From the NCBI RefSeq assembly GCF_900451195.1, contig NZ_UGHR01000001.1, positions 3,162,001-3,226,000 on the forward strand: a stretch of 64,000 bases of DNA, given 5' to 3'. Numbering within the stretch: the stretch's first letter is position 1; each line of letters starts with the position of its first letter. Positions 10,457 to 19,301 of this stretch are shown here, one piece after another. The notes below the pieces were generated by a model. That model had not been told where the DNA came from and made no database searches. It saw nothing but the letters and a program-made list of their open reading frames with translations. The position numbers and the translations under genes were made by a program. The stretch is from Iodobacter fluviatilis. Its GTDB lineage: Bacteria > Pseudomonadota > Gammaproteobacteria > Burkholderiales > Chitinibacteraceae.

Positions 10457-11773
10457 TTAAAATACTTTTGTACCTTTGGCACTATAAGGATAAAGGCCTT
10501 CACACGCCGCAGGGCCATTACGCTTTTCGGTACGGGTGTACGTACCCAGCAATGATTTGGCATTTAAATCTAAATTAATATCCTGCGACCAGGAGATTGA
10601 GCCTACGCCACTGTCATTATTAAACTGTTCTGACTTAAAGTTATTCAGCGCAATTTTCCCTGGGTAATTAACTGCGATATCGGCAATCTTGCTGCCATCC
10701 CAAACCCGGTAAGTGCCTTTACCATTGGCTTCTGGCTTAAACAACCAAAGAAAGCCTGTTGTCGAACCCGACACACTATAATTACACATACTATACTGAG
10801 GCACTGCATTACTTTGCTGCCCAGTTAATACCCCAGTCCACATATCGTAGCTGCCATAGCGCTTATTATTTTTACGCGCACCAACGATATCGTAAGTCCG
10901 CTTTTCTTCAAAAGTCAGCGCCTTACTAATTGGATCAAAAGATTGGTCAATGGTTTCACGTTTCACATAACCCAGCTTGGGAATATGCCAGCGTTTTTCT
11001 GTCCAGATTGAAACAGAGCTGTCTTTGTCGTCTTTATAAGCGACATTCGTTTTTTCCTGACTGACACAAGCTTCCAAAACACCCAATTTAGTTTCAATTT
11101 TTTCACGACCTAAAAATCGATACTCTGATTTGATGCTGTCCGTGCCCGTACCATTTAACCAACTAATCGTTACTTTTCGTGTGTATTCAATATTTTTTGG
11201 CTGATCTTTAACCAAATCATTTATCGAAAACTCAGTCGATGCATTCGTAGTCACACGTCGTTTCTGCCAATAGTTTTCTTTACCATTTTGCTCAGTCGCC
11301 ACCTCGCCCCATCCAAGTATTTTTTTACCATCAGGAGAACGATATTCCTGAGCAGCAATCGTTAATGGGTATTTTGTCTTGTTATATTTATCGTCTAAGT
11401 CTTCATTAAGAATATATTCACTGGATGTTTGTAATACTGATTCACCCTCAATATTGAGCAGCTTGGCACTCACATCATAATCATGCTTAAAACTCCCTCC
11501 CAACCAGTTCTCTTTAAAATTGCCTTTACCAGATGAGTCATATTTTTTGAGCCCGTCCCAAGTAAATACAGCCAAATCGCTTTCACTGGTATCACTCGCT
11601 TTTAAGTCATTAGGCAAAGAAGCAATACATTGGCCTAATGTTTCTTTTGCGGGATCAACTGTCACAACGGGTGTAGTTGTAACAGGAGCATCATCGCCAC
11701 TACCACCACAAGCCACCAAAACAAGCGCAGCCGAAACAGCAAGAGCCATTGCACTATAAGAAGTTTTTTTCAT
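10457..11773 (-). CDS. Putative lipoprotein of unknown function
   Basis: The protein has 438 residues. A type II signal peptide (MKKTSYSAMALAVSAALVLVA) ends in the lipobox LVAC at Cys22, followed by GGSGDDAP and a Thr/Val-rich linker, so it should be a lipidated envelope protein; Gly at +2 does not signal inner-membrane retention. The remainder is polar and beta-rich, with many Trp, Tyr and Lys residues and two conserved-looking features: a Cys near residue 50 (LGQCIASL) and Cys residues in EACVSQ and NYSVSG-flanking segments. I recognise no named domain. It is monocistronic, between its own terminator and a 356-bp upstream gap, and it may be an accessory gene. Confidence 0.75.
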   Translation of the reverse strand: MKKTSYSAMALAVSAALVLVACGGSGDDAPVTTTPVVTVDPAKETLGQCIASLPNDLKASDTSESDLAVFTWDGLKKYDSSGKGNFKENWLGGSFKHDYDVSAKLLNIEGESVLQTSSEYILNEDLDDKYNKTKYPLTIAAQEYRSPDGKKILGWGEVATEQNGKENYWQKRRVTTNASTEFSINDLVKDQPKNIEYTRKVTISWLNGTGTDSIKSEYRFLGREKIETKLGVLEACVSQEKTNVAYKDDKDSSVSIWTEKRWHIPKLGYVKRETIDQSFDPISKALTFEEKRTYDIVGARKNNKRYGSYDMWTGVLTGQQSNAVPQYSMCNYSVSGSTTGFLWLFKPEANGKGTYRVWDGSKIADIAVNYPGKIALNNFKSEQFNNDSGVGSISWSQDINLDLNAKSLLGTYTRTEKRNGPAACEGLYPYSAKGTKVF

Positions 11774-12129
11774 TTTGACCGTTCATCAACGAAATTGTGT
11801 GTAAGGCTTGAATTATCTCAAATAATGTTTTGTAAGTATATGCTAATGAAGTAGTCATCTATGCTTTACGTCAAAATATGCATAGATAATAAAGATAAAA
11901 GCCAGCCCATAGCGATTTTCCACTACAAACTGGCCTATGAAGTTAAAACACTGCCCCGTCCACAGCCAGTTATATAGTGGACATCACTCCCCCTATCATC
12001 GAAGCGGCACTCACTTTTTGTGAATGAGCCTCCCATTCATGTTATACAACCTACCAAAATCCTTCCAATAACTTACAAAAAACCCAATAAGAAAACTGAA
12101 ATTTCCATGCATTTAAAAAAAGCAGCGCC
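11774..12129. other. Non-coding upstream region with an 8-bp inverted repeat
   Basis: AT-rich spacer of 356 bp between the lipoprotein gene and the DUF2165 gene; no convincing ORF. The inverted repeat atctatgc (11857-11864) / gcatagat (11880-11887) lies about 85 bp upstream of the lipoprotein start and could be an operator. Nothing else was seen. Confidence 0.4.
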
Positions 12130-12624
12130 TCAGGCTTGCATCCCATCATCCACTTTAACCAGGTATAAAAGCGTAAAGCCAATAATCACCACCACACGAA
12201 AAGCGGCTTCCTGCCCATTCCAAATCGTGGATTGCCACATTAAAAACCACTCCCCTCCTATGGTAATAAACCCTGTAAACCACAAGATAATCCCCAGGGT
12301 AAGCCCTGAAATGGCAATACCCTTAGCCTGATTAAATACTGAAGCATCTTTTATTGCCTTCAATAATCTAAAACCACCCAGCCAGCACAAAGCAGCAATT
12401 AATAACTCAAAACCAATTAAAAAATGATATGCCGCATGATAAACGAGGGGCGAGCCAATAGATCGCCACATCACCGCATTATCTGGAAACGTGGTGTCCA
12501 TTTTTAAAACATGGTTCACAAATCGATAATTAGACTCATAATCCATCAAATTATTAATTGCCACTAAAGAAACAAAAAATGCCACCGCCCAGACAAGGGC
12601 AATTTTAGAGAGTCGGGTATACAT
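12130..12624 (-). CDS. DUF2165-family small integral membrane protein
   Basis: The 164-residue protein has four predicted membrane helices (about residues 8-26, 66-84, 98-120 and 140-156) and polar segments such as DTTFPDNAVMWR in the first loop. It matches the DUF2165 pattern (predicted small integral membrane protein, function unknown), including MDTTFP...WRSIGSP and the GGEWFLMWQS segment before the last helix. I chose the ATG at 12624 because a GAGG ribosome-binding site lies 5-6 nt upstream, rather than a start at 12666. No operon partner was seen. Confidence 0.8.
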   Translation of the reverse strand: MYTRLSKIALVWAVAFFVSLVAINNLMDYESNYRFVNHVLKMDTTFPDNAVMWRSIGSPLVYHAAYHFLIGFELLIAALCWLGGFRLLKAIKDASVFNQAKGIAISGLTLGIILWFTGFITIGGEWFLMWQSTIWNGQEAAFRVVVIIGFTLLYLVKVDDGMQA

Positions 12625-12821
12625 TGAATCCTCGGAAATCAGGCAAAAAGAATGTGTCTTATACAAACAGAAGACGCTTTCAGTTTACCTTCAACAAGAA
12701 TCAAAATATAGACTATAGAAATTATTCGTAATAAATACGAAAGGCATGAGGTTTGATATACGTTTTGATCACAGCGATGCTGAGTATCTCAAAAAGACAA
12801 CAAGAAATAGCAGACGAAAAA

Positions 12822-12843
12822 AAACCCCGACAAGTCAGGGTTT
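12822..12843 (-). terminator. Terminator of the tRNA-Ser gene
   Basis: A 9-bp stem with one G-U pair (aaaccctga / tcggggttt as read on the minus strand) and a CTTG loop is followed by a run of eight T. It starts 13 nt past the tRNA CCA end. Confidence 0.88.
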
Positions 12844-12855
12844 CATTGGGCTTCT

Positions 12856-12946
12856 TGGCGGAGAGAGGGGGATTCGAACCCCCGATAGGCTATTAACCTA
12901 TACACGCTTTCCAGGCGTGCGACTTAAGCCACTCATCCATCTCTCC
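12856..12946 (-). tRNA. tRNA-Ser (anticodon GGA)
   Basis: This 91-nt class II tRNA begins GGAGAGATGG and ends CTCTCCGCCA, so the CCA is encoded. The anticodon loop CTGGAAA gives anticodon GGA, the variable arm is long (serine type), and the T-arm is GGGGGTTCGAATCCCCC. It resembles E. coli tRNA-Ser(GGA) closely. No integrase or direct repeat marks it as an attachment site here. Confidence 0.97.
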
Positions 12947-13474
12947 GCGAGAAGAGGCCGAATAATAATCAAGTTAGCGGCAGTGCGCAAGCCCTTTCTG
13001 CGATTATTTTTCATTTTCTTTACAGTTTCTCTGCGCCCCCAGCCCATTTCATTTAATAAAAATAGATATTTATGATATATATCAGATAATTAGCTATCAC
13101 TCACCCATTTAAAAAAACCGGGTAAATGTAAAAGAGATTTGCCTGCCTGAATACACCCAAACAATTCAATTGGCATATTTAGCGCCAATCACTCGCAAAT
13201 GAATCATGGGAAACTTTATCCACGCCCTATCCGCTTAATACGAGGGGCAATGCTTGCTTAAGGGGCGCATGTTTGCTTGTGCTGCACCCTTTGCACGGCA
13301 AGATATACATTCTGTTAACTCAACGCGGCTATACGCAACTATGAAATACTTCTTGGCTGGTGGGCTGCGCCCCTGCCCTACCGACCTAAGGATTTGCAGC
13401 AGGGGATCAGCTTGTAGCCGCCCAACAAAAACACGCCACTCAGCGGGATAAGATTGTTTTTTACTTACCAGACA
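12947..13474. other. Gene-free spacer between tRNA-Ser and the fumarase terminator
   Basis: About 530 bp with no supportable gene. The left half is AT-rich and would hold the tRNA promoter on the minus strand. The right half (~13230-13450) is GC-richer and unlike its surroundings, with overlapping short ORFs on both strands, neither with a good ribosome-binding site. It may be a decayed or interspersed element. Confidence 0.4.
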
Positions 13475-13505
13475 AAACAAAACCCACACACGGTGGGTTT
13501 TGTTT
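13475..13505 (-). terminator. Rho-independent terminator of the fumarase gene
   Basis: A perfect 12-bp stem (aaacaaaaccca / tgggttttgttt) with a 7-nt loop lies 24 bp past the fumarase stop codon; the minus-strand 3' arm is U-rich. Confidence 0.88.
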
Positions 13506-13528
13506 GCACTTACTGCTGTATTTCCGTC

Positions 13529-15046
13529 TTAACCCACAACCGGGATTTTGCCGATTTTAGCTTGCCAGATTTTCGGTGCGGTAGCGTGTACCGAGATACC
13601 TTGTGAATCCACGGCTACGGTCACGGGCATATCTACCACATCAAACTCATAAATGGCTTCCATCCCCAGATCGGCAAAGCCGACTACACGGCTGGCTTTA
13701 ATGGCTTTGGAAACGAGGTATGCAGCACCGCCTACGGCCATTAAATAAACGGACTGGTGCTTTTTGATGGCGTCCAGCCCAGCCGGGCCACGCTCTGCCT
13801 TACCGATCATGCCCAAGAGGCCGGTTTCGGCCAGCACTTGCTCGGTAAATTTATCCATACGCGTGGCGGTGGTTGGGCCAGCAGGGCCGACGATTTCATC
13901 ACGCACCGGGTCTACCGGGCCAACGTAATAAATAAAGCGGCCAGTGAAATCAACCGGCAGTTTTTCGCCTTTATTGAGCATATCCACCATGCGCTTGTGC
14001 GCGGCATCGCGGCCGGTCAGCATTTTGCCGTTTAAGAGCAGGGTTTGGCCGGGCTTCCAGCTAGCAACGTCTTCACGCGTTACGGTATTCAGATCAATAC
14101 GAACCGATTCTGCCGATGGTGTCCAAGTCACATCGGGCCAGTCTTCCAGCTTTGGCGTTTCCAGCACAGCCGGGCCACTACCATCGAGCGTGAAATGCAC
14201 ATGGCGAGTGGCGGCACAGTTGGGGATCATGGCGATCGGCAGGCTGGCAGCGTGGGTTGGGTAGTCTTTGATTTTGACATCCAGTACGGTAGCAAGGCCA
14301 CCTAGACCCTGCGCGCCAATGCCCAGCGCGTTTACTTTTTCGTACAGCTCAATCCGCAGCTCTTCCGCACGGGTTTGCGCGCCGCGCTCGATCAGCTCAT
14401 GGATATCAATTTCTTCCATCAGTGCTTCTTTGGCCATCACCATGGCTTTTTCTGCCGTGCCACCAATGCCGATGCCCAGCATCCCCGGCGGACACCAGCC
14501 CGCGCCCATTTGTGGCACGGTTTTTAATACCCAATCCACAATCGAATCGGATGGGTTGAGCATGGCGAATTTAGATTTATTCTCCGAGCCGCCGCCTTTG
14601 GCCGCGATATCGATTTCTACCGTATTGCCTTCCACAACTTCGTAATGAATCACGGCCGGCGTATTGTCTTTGGTGTTTTGGCGCTTGCCTGCCGGGTCTT
14701 GCAGAATAGACGCACGCAATTTGTTATCTGGGTGTAGATAGGCGCGGCGCACGCCTTCGTTAATCATATCGGTAAGGCTCATGGTCGCGTCGGCCCATTG
14801 CACATTCATGCCGACACGCACAAAACAGGTGACGATGCCGGTATCTTGGCAAATAGGGCGATGGCCTTCGGCACACATACGGCTATTGGTCAGGATTTGT
14901 GCAATGGCGTCTTTTGCGGCGGGCGATTCTTCTTTTTCATAAGCCACACCTAAAGCCTGGATGTAATCCTTAGGGTGGTAATAGCTGATGTACTGCAGGC
15001 TGTCGCTGATGCTATCGATTACGTCTTGCTGACGGATTGTTGTCAT
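13529..15046 (-). CDS. fumA: Class I (iron-sulfur) fumarate hydratase
   Basis: The enzyme catalyses reversible hydration of fumarate to malate in the TCA cycle, in the cytoplasm. At 505 residues it is full length for the single-chain, oxygen-sensitive class I enzyme. The three cysteines expected to hold the 4Fe-4S cluster are visible: Cys66 (RPICQDTG), Cys185 (GAGWCPPG) and Cys277 (IPNCAATRH). The beta-subunit-like C-terminal domain has GRFIYYVGPVDP and GPAGPTTATRMD. A terminator follows it and a 163-bp gap lies upstream, so it is monocistronic. Related class I hydratases act on tartrate or mesaconate, but the length and motifs fit fumarase. Confidence 0.95.
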   Translation of the reverse strand: MTTIRQQDVIDSISDSLQYISYYHPKDYIQALGVAYEKEESPAAKDAIAQILTNSRMCAEGHRPICQDTGIVTCFVRVGMNVQWADATMSLTDMINEGVRRAYLHPDNKLRASILQDPAGKRQNTKDNTPAVIHYEVVEGNTVEIDIAAKGGGSENKSKFAMLNPSDSIVDWVLKTVPQMGAGWCPPGMLGIGIGGTAEKAMVMAKEALMEEIDIHELIERGAQTRAEELRIELYEKVNALGIGAQGLGGLATVLDVKIKDYPTHAASLPIAMIPNCAATRHVHFTLDGSGPAVLETPKLEDWPDVTWTPSAESVRIDLNTVTREDVASWKPGQTLLLNGKMLTGRDAAHKRMVDMLNKGEKLPVDFTGRFIYYVGPVDPVRDEIVGPAGPTTATRMDKFTEQVLAETGLLGMIGKAERGPAGLDAIKKHQSVYLMAVGGAAYLVSKAIKASRVVGFADLGMEAIYEFDVVDMPVTVAVDSQGISVHATAPKIWQAKIGKIPVVG

Positions 15047-15158
15047 CTTCTGGTCCCAGTGGTTTTACAGGATGACGCAATTGTAGCGCATGCGCGGGTC
15101 AGAAAATATTAGCGCTAACAGCCAGCTCAACGTTTAGATCAATATCATCTAGTTGCAA

Positions 15159-15173
15159 TGTAATTCAATTACA
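15159..15173. promoter_or_regulatory. Candidate operator (7-1-7 palindrome) upstream of the PhnF-like regulator
   Basis: TGTAATTCAATTACA is a perfect inverted repeat centred about 44 nt before the regulator ATG (15210). The size and TGTA...TACA ends fit HutC-subfamily GntR sites, so autoregulation is plausible. This is inference. Confidence 0.5.
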
Positions 15174-15209
15174 ATAGCTTTTATTACACTTACACTACAG
15201 ACTATAATC

Positions 15210-15932
15210 ATGCTTGATCGTCACTCTGGCGTTGCCCTCTGGCGACAAATTGAAGATTCTCTGGCACGCGATATCGGCAACAAGCTGCTGCGGGATCGCA
15301 TGCCGAATGAAACCGAGCTGGCCACTCAATTTGCCGTCAACCGCCATACCATAAGGCGTGCATTACAAGCACTTGAAGCACGTGGCTTAGTCAGAATAGA
15401 GCAAGGCCGTGGCACATTTGTTCAAGAAGAAATGATTGATTATCAGCTGGGCCGGCGCACACGTTTTTCGCATAGCTTACAAAAGCAACGTCTTGCTGGG
15501 CAAAGCCATGTATTAAATGTGAAAACCGAGGCTGCCAATCCAGAAATTTGTCAGCACCTTGCCATTGCTACAGAAAGCCATGTTTTACATATCGAGGCGC
15601 TGGATATTGTGGATGAACGCGTAGTGGGCGTATGCCATCAATATTTTCCCCTGCCGCGCTTTCAGGGCTTTGAGGCTTTTTACACCAGCCAGCCCAATAC
15701 TAATCTGGCGCTTAAAGCCTTTGGTATTGAACAATGCCAGCGTAAATCATCCCGCATCAGCGCACGCCTGCCAGAAAGCGGCCAGGCACAGCTTTTATCA
15801 CAAACTAAATTTCAGCCGCTTCTTTGCGTAGAAAGCGTTTACAGTGATGCAGACAGCCAGATTATTGAATATGGCATTACCCATTTCACCGGCGATGCGG
15901 TGCAAATTTACTTAGAAGCCGAAACTTTTTAA
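15210..15932 (+). CDS. phnF: PhnF-like GntR/HutC-family transcriptional regulator
   Basis: The protein has 240 residues. An N-terminal winged helix-turn-helix (about residues 8-75; LWRQIEDSLARDI, MPNETELATQFAVNRHTIRRAL, GRGTFV) precedes a UTRA ligand-binding domain (about 95-235; SHVLHIEALD, CHQYFPL, QPLLCVESVYSD). This arrangement and the RHTIRRALQALEARGLVRIEQGRGTFV stretch match the phosphonate-associated PhnF group. I chose the ATG at 15210 because the GntR homology starts there; an earlier in-frame ATG at 15153 would overlap the palindrome. The phosphonate genes are 25 kb away, so its target may be that cluster or a phn set outside the window. It is followed 4 bp later by a Nudix gene, probably co-transcribed. 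Confidence 0.8.
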   Translation: MLDRHSGVALWRQIEDSLARDIGNKLLRDRMPNETELATQFAVNRHTIRRALQALEARGLVRIEQGRGTFVQEEMIDYQLGRRTRFSHSLQKQRLAGQSHVLNVKTEAANPEICQHLAIATESHVLHIEALDIVDERVVGVCHQYFPLPRFQGFEAFYTSQPNTNLALKAFGIEQCQRKSSRISARLPESGQAQLLSQTKFQPLLCVESVYSDADSQIIEYGITHFTGDAVQIYLEAETF

Positions 15933-15936
15933 ACCG

Positions 15937-16701
15937 ATGCCCATGACAGCCAAGCCCTTACGCCGATTTATTGCCCTGAACCAAACATTAGGCTGGATGG
16001 AAGACAGCAGCCTGCCGTTTTTGCAAGCCACACTGGGGTCAGCGGCAATGCAGATCAGCGACAACGCAATCTGTGTAAACGCAGGCCTCGATGCAAAAAC
16101 ACTTGAAGCACAACTAGAACACGCCGCAATCAAGATGCGTGGTGCCGGCTGGATTAAGGGCTGGCGCAATGAACGCTACACGGTATTTGCCAGCGATCAG
16201 GCCGGTGATTTGGATTTATCTCAGCCTTTATTCGAGCTTGAACGCGCCGCCTTTCGCCGCTTTGGCCTGACCAGCCGTGCCGTCCATATCAATGGCTACA
16301 CCCGTAGCGGGCTATGGATTGCCCAACGTGCCTGCAGCAAAGCCATTGATCCCGACAAGCTGGACAACCTAGCCGCAGGCGGCATATCCGCAGGGGAAAA
16401 AGCATGGGATTGTGTGATCAGAGAGCTGGCAGAAGAAGCGGGCATCCCTGCCCAATTAGCCAGCCGGGCCGTCTCCAGCGGCAGCTTGCGGACAACGCGG
16501 GCAGAGGCCGATGGCTGGCACGACGAAGTCATCTATACCTATGATTTACTACTACCCGAGGATTTTGGGCCCCAAAATACCGATGGCGAAGTGGCGGGCT
16601 TTCAACACTTTAGCTTTGATCAGATCCGCTTAATCCTGCCTAAGATGACGTTGGATGCGGCGGCGGTAACGCAGGCGTTTCTGAAACAACACCATATTTA
16701 A
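15937..16701 (+). CDS. Nudix hydrolase with N-terminal DUF4743-like domain
   Basis: The protein has 254 residues. The Nudix box GX5EX7REUXEEXGU is complete (GGISAGEKAWDCVI, then RELAEEAGI, about residues 149-171). The N-terminal ~110 residues (RRFIALNQTLGW, LFELERAAFRRFGLTSRAVHINGY) match the domain joined to Nudix modules in Tnr3-type thiamine-pathway proteins. Those act on damaged or oxidised thiamine diphosphate, so this one may hydrolyse a thiamine-related pyrophosphate; substrate is inferred. It lies 4 bp after the PhnF-like gene and abuts the convergent DUF5672 gene (stop codons adjacent at 16701/16702) with no visible terminator. An alternative ATG at 15943 is possible. Confidence 0.85.
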   Translation: MPMTAKPLRRFIALNQTLGWMEDSSLPFLQATLGSAAMQISDNAICVNAGLDAKTLEAQLEHAAIKMRGAGWIKGWRNERYTVFASDQAGDLDLSQPLFELERAAFRRFGLTSRAVHINGYTRSGLWIAQRACSKAIDPDKLDNLAAGGISAGEKAWDCVIRELAEEAGIPAQLASRAVSSGSLRTTRAEADGWHDEVIYTYDLLLPEDFGPQNTDGEVAGFQHFSFDQIRLILPKMTLDAAAVTQAFLKQHHI

Positions 16702-17451
16702 TTAAAAATCATTTAAAAGCGCCGAGGGGGGTAAAAAGGGCTTCCAGAATGCAGCATCGTATTTCCACCATGCATGCCCACCCATCGGCACCCTGCCCCC
16801 ATTCACCTTATAGTAATAAGCAGGCTTTAATTCCAAAGAAAATAAAGAAGCCGTTATTTCATTTGGAATAATAAAATCTGCAGATAAAGCGCCCATATAA
16901 GAGAAAAACAAATCTTCACTGGAGCCCGCGGCAAGAAAAACCGCAAGGGCAACGGGGAATTCCTCCAGTAGACTGATGCATTTTTTGGTTCTGCGTAAAC
17001 TTAATCCGCCATTTCCCACAAATACTTTAATGACTTTGCCATACTCGCCTTCAAACAATCCAAGATTCACAAACAACTCATTACCATCGGCCCATGGCGC
17101 ACCAATATAGTCAAAAGGTTTATTGATCCATAGATCCAGCTCATCACGCAAAACAATGGCATCTGTTTGTAAAATCAATATATATTCATATAATTCGAAG
17201 CGCCGGTAAAAAGAACCCGCCAAAAGCAGGCGATTATAGCCCTCAATACTTGCAAAATAATGATCTTCAAAACACACAAAAGAGATATTAGGATAATTGG
17301 CCTGATAATAAGCACGGTCAATACTTTCTGGCGCAATAAATTGTGCTTTTCGCCCGGAAAGTGCTTGCAAAGACACATCCAGAGAATAGCGCTCTATTTC
17401 AGTCAGAGCGGGCTTATAGAGCGGAATAAGCACAATCACTTGTTCTTGCAT
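16702..17451 (-). CDS. DUF5672-family protein, putative glycosyltransferase
   Basis: The protein has 249 residues. It begins with a Rossmann-like strand (VIVLIPLYKPAL) and has YEYILILQTDAIVLRDELD, a DxD-like acidic site typical of GT-A enzymes. FDYIGAPWADG and the glycine-rich VGNGGLSLRRTKKC follow, the hallmark segments of DUF5672 as I know them. No signal peptide or membrane segment, so cytoplasmic. The ATG has an AAAAGG site 5 nt upstream. It is the last gene of the long minus-strand operon, 33 bp after the aminotransferase, which supports a role in building or extending the glycan. Donor and acceptor unknown. Confidence 0.75.
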   Translation of the reverse strand: MQEQVIVLIPLYKPALTEIERYSLDVSLQALSGRKAQFIAPESIDRAYYQANYPNISFVCFEDHYFASIEGYNRLLLAGSFYRRFELYEYILILQTDAIVLRDELDLWINKPFDYIGAPWADGNELFVNLGLFEGEYGKVIKVFVGNGGLSLRRTKKCISLLEEFPVALAVFLAAGSSEDLFFSYMGALSADFIIPNEITASLFSLELKPAYYYKVNGGRVPMGGHAWWKYDAAFWKPFLPPSALLNDF

Positions 17452-17484
17452 AAAAACCTTTTCATCAGCTTAATCTATTAAAAG

Positions 17485-18585
17485 CTATTCGGCACATGCT
17501 TTAACCGCGGCAATCACCTGCTCTACATCACTCTGGCTCATTACCGGGCTTAATGGCAGACTTAACACCTGCTGATGTATTTTTTCTGCTACAGGCAGAG
17601 ATAATTGATTAAATGCTTTATAAGCACCCTGCTGATGCGGTGCAATCGGGTAATGAATCAAGGTAGCAATACCCTGCTCTGCCAGCCTGCTTTGTAATTC
17701 ATCTCTTTTTGCAGAGCGCAGCACATATAAATGCCATACGGGTGAAACCCCCTCAGGCACGCTGGGTAAATACAATGGCAGCCCTTGTAATCCTTCCGTA
17801 TATTGCTGCGCAATGCGGCAGCGCTGCTGGGTTTCTACCTCTAAATTGGGAAGCTTTACACTAAGCAGAGCCGCTTGCAGTTCATCTAGGCGGCAATTAA
17901 AGCCCTGCTCCTCATTAAAATATTTTACTTTTGATCCATAGTTTAAAAGCATACGTACTTTTTCAATCAGCAAATCATCATTACTGGTAATTGCCCCGGC
18001 GTCGCCCAATGCGCCCAGATTTTTACCCGGATAAAAACTAAATCCTGCCGCATGGCCAAGCCCCCCCACTTTTCTGCCTTTATATATGGCACCATGCGCT
18101 TGGGCTGCGTCTTCAATTACTTTTAAATGATACTGATCGGCAATAGCCATAATCGCATCCATATCCGCAGGCTGCCCATACAGATGCACGGCGATAATCG
18201 CTTTGGTTCGCGGCGTAATGGCCGCTTCAATTAATGCCGGGTCAAGATTATAAGTGGATTCAAGCGGCTCTACCGGCACAGGCACGGCACCCGCATAGGT
18301 GACCGCCAGCCAAGTAGCAATATAGGTATTAGAGGGCACAATCACCTCATCACCCGCCCCAATGCCAAAACCACGCAAAATTAAATGCAGTGCATCGAGA
18401 CCATTACTCACCCCGGCGCAGTGCTTTGTTTCGCAATACTTGGCAAATGAATTTTCAAAACGCTTTAATTCATCCCCCAGAATATAATGGCCGGAATCTA
18501 AAACCCGCTCAAATACTTGGATTAATTCAGCACGATGCTGAGCATTAATCGATTTCAAATCAAGAAAGGGAATATTTTTTTTCAT
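17485..18585 (-). CDS. DegT/DnrJ/EryC1 sugar aminotransferase (FdtB/QdtB-like)
   Basis: This 366-residue PLP-dependent sugar aminotransferase is full length. The PLP lysine is Lys188 in [19 protein letters not shown], with Asp159 in [11 protein letters not shown] contacting the pyridine nitrogen. [33 protein letters not shown] is family-typical at the N-terminus. It starts at the base where the acetyltransferase ends and follows a 3,4-ketoisomerase gene. That trio makes dTDP-3-acetamido-3,6-dideoxyhexose (Fuc3NAc or Qui3NAc) from dTDP-4-keto-6-deoxyglucose, with this enzyme adding the 3-amino group. Sequence alone cannot separate the galacto (Fdt) from the gluco (Qdt) route. Confidence 0.88.
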   Translation of the reverse strand: MKKNIPFLDLKSINAQHRAELIQVFERVLDSGHYILGDELKRFENSFAKYCETKHCAGVSNGLDALHLILRGFGIGAGDEVIVPSNTYIATWLAVTYAGAVPVPVEPLESTYNLDPALIEAAITPRTKAIIAVHLYGQPADMDAIMAIADQYHLKVIEDAAQAHGAIYKGRKVGGLGHAAGFSFYPGKNLGALGDAGAITSNDDLLIEKVRMLLNYGSKVKYFNEEQGFNCRLDELQAALLSVKLPNLEVETQQRCRIAQQYTEGLQGLPLYLPSVPEGVSPVWHLYVLRSAKRDELQSRLAEQGIATLIHYPIAPHQQGAYKAFNQLSLPVAEKIHQQVLSLPLSPVMSQSDVEQVIAAVKACAE

Positions 18586-19301
18586 TATTCAAGTGTTTTC
18601 ACAAAGCGCGCAGGTACACCGGCAACTAATGTTTTTTCTTTTACATCTTTAGTCACAACCGAGCCTGCACCTATTGTAGCGCCTTGCCCAACCCGAATAG
18701 CCGGCAATAATGAAGCACCCACACCAATAACTACATTATCTTCAATGGTGGGGCCAACCACATGCGATGAATATCCTTCTCTTACCGCATTATCATTCGT
18801 TGTGCCTACATGCAGGCTGATAAATACATCATCACCAATAACCGCATTCCCGGTAATATGGCTGCAATCCATTATTTTAGTGCGGCTGCCAATTTTAGTA
18901 TTGTAATTCACCGTGACATAGCGACTTAAGATACAGAAATTACCCACGCTGCATTTTTCCCTGACAGAAGCGCCATCACCCAGCAGCGTGTTATTGCCGA
19001 TAATCACATCATAAAAAATAACTGAATTGGGACCAATAGAGCACTCGTCTCCAATTTGGACCACCTTATCAAATTCTGGCATACGTGCCAAAGCACCAGC
19101 ACCTTTAGGTTCTTTACCAATAAAGGCCCCTGGAAAAACCTCAACAGCGCGTCCGATGCTCACCCCATCAGCAATAACCACATGGGGATGAATCACACTA
19201 TCATCGCCGATCACGCACTCGCCAATTACAGCAAAAGGCATGACGGTAACATTAGCCCCTAATTTTGCTTTTTCTGAAACAATTGCAGAAGGATGAATCA
19301 T
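18585..19301 (-). CDS. Left-handed beta-helix sugar acetyltransferase (FdtC/QdtC-like)
   Basis: Hexapeptide repeats ([LIV]GxxxxI type) run through most of the 238 residues ([61 protein letters not shown]), giving a trimeric left-handed beta-helix acyltransferase. It probably transfers acetyl from acetyl-CoA to the 3-amino group of a dTDP-3-amino-3,6-dideoxyhexose. The ATGA overlap with the ketoisomerase stop codon and the 1-base overlap with the aminotransferase show tight translational coupling. Other acyl groups cannot be excluded. Confidence 0.85.
   Translation of the reverse strand: MIHPSAIVSEKAKLGANVTVMPFAVIGECVIGDDSVIHPHVVIADGVSIGRAVEVFPGAFIGKEPKGAGALARMPEFDKVVQIGDECSIGPNSVIFYDVIIGNNTLLGDGASVREKCSVGNFCILSRYVTVNYNTKIGSRTKIMDCSHITGNAVIGDDVFISLHVGTTNDNAVREGYSSHVVGPTIEDNVVIGVGASLLPAIRVGQGATIGAGSVVTKDVKEKTLVAGVPARFVKTLE

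Noticed and set aside
12856..12946. tRNA-Ser as an integration (att) site of a genomic island
   Set aside because: No integrase gene and no direct repeat of the tRNA 3' end was seen on either side.
12746..13075. 109-residue plus-strand ORF
   Set aside because: It runs through the antisense of tRNA-Ser and its terminator.
13235..13489. 84-residue minus-strand and 65-residue plus-strand ORFs
   Set aside because: They overlap one another, lack ribosome-binding sites and recognisable domains; kept only as an odd spacer.
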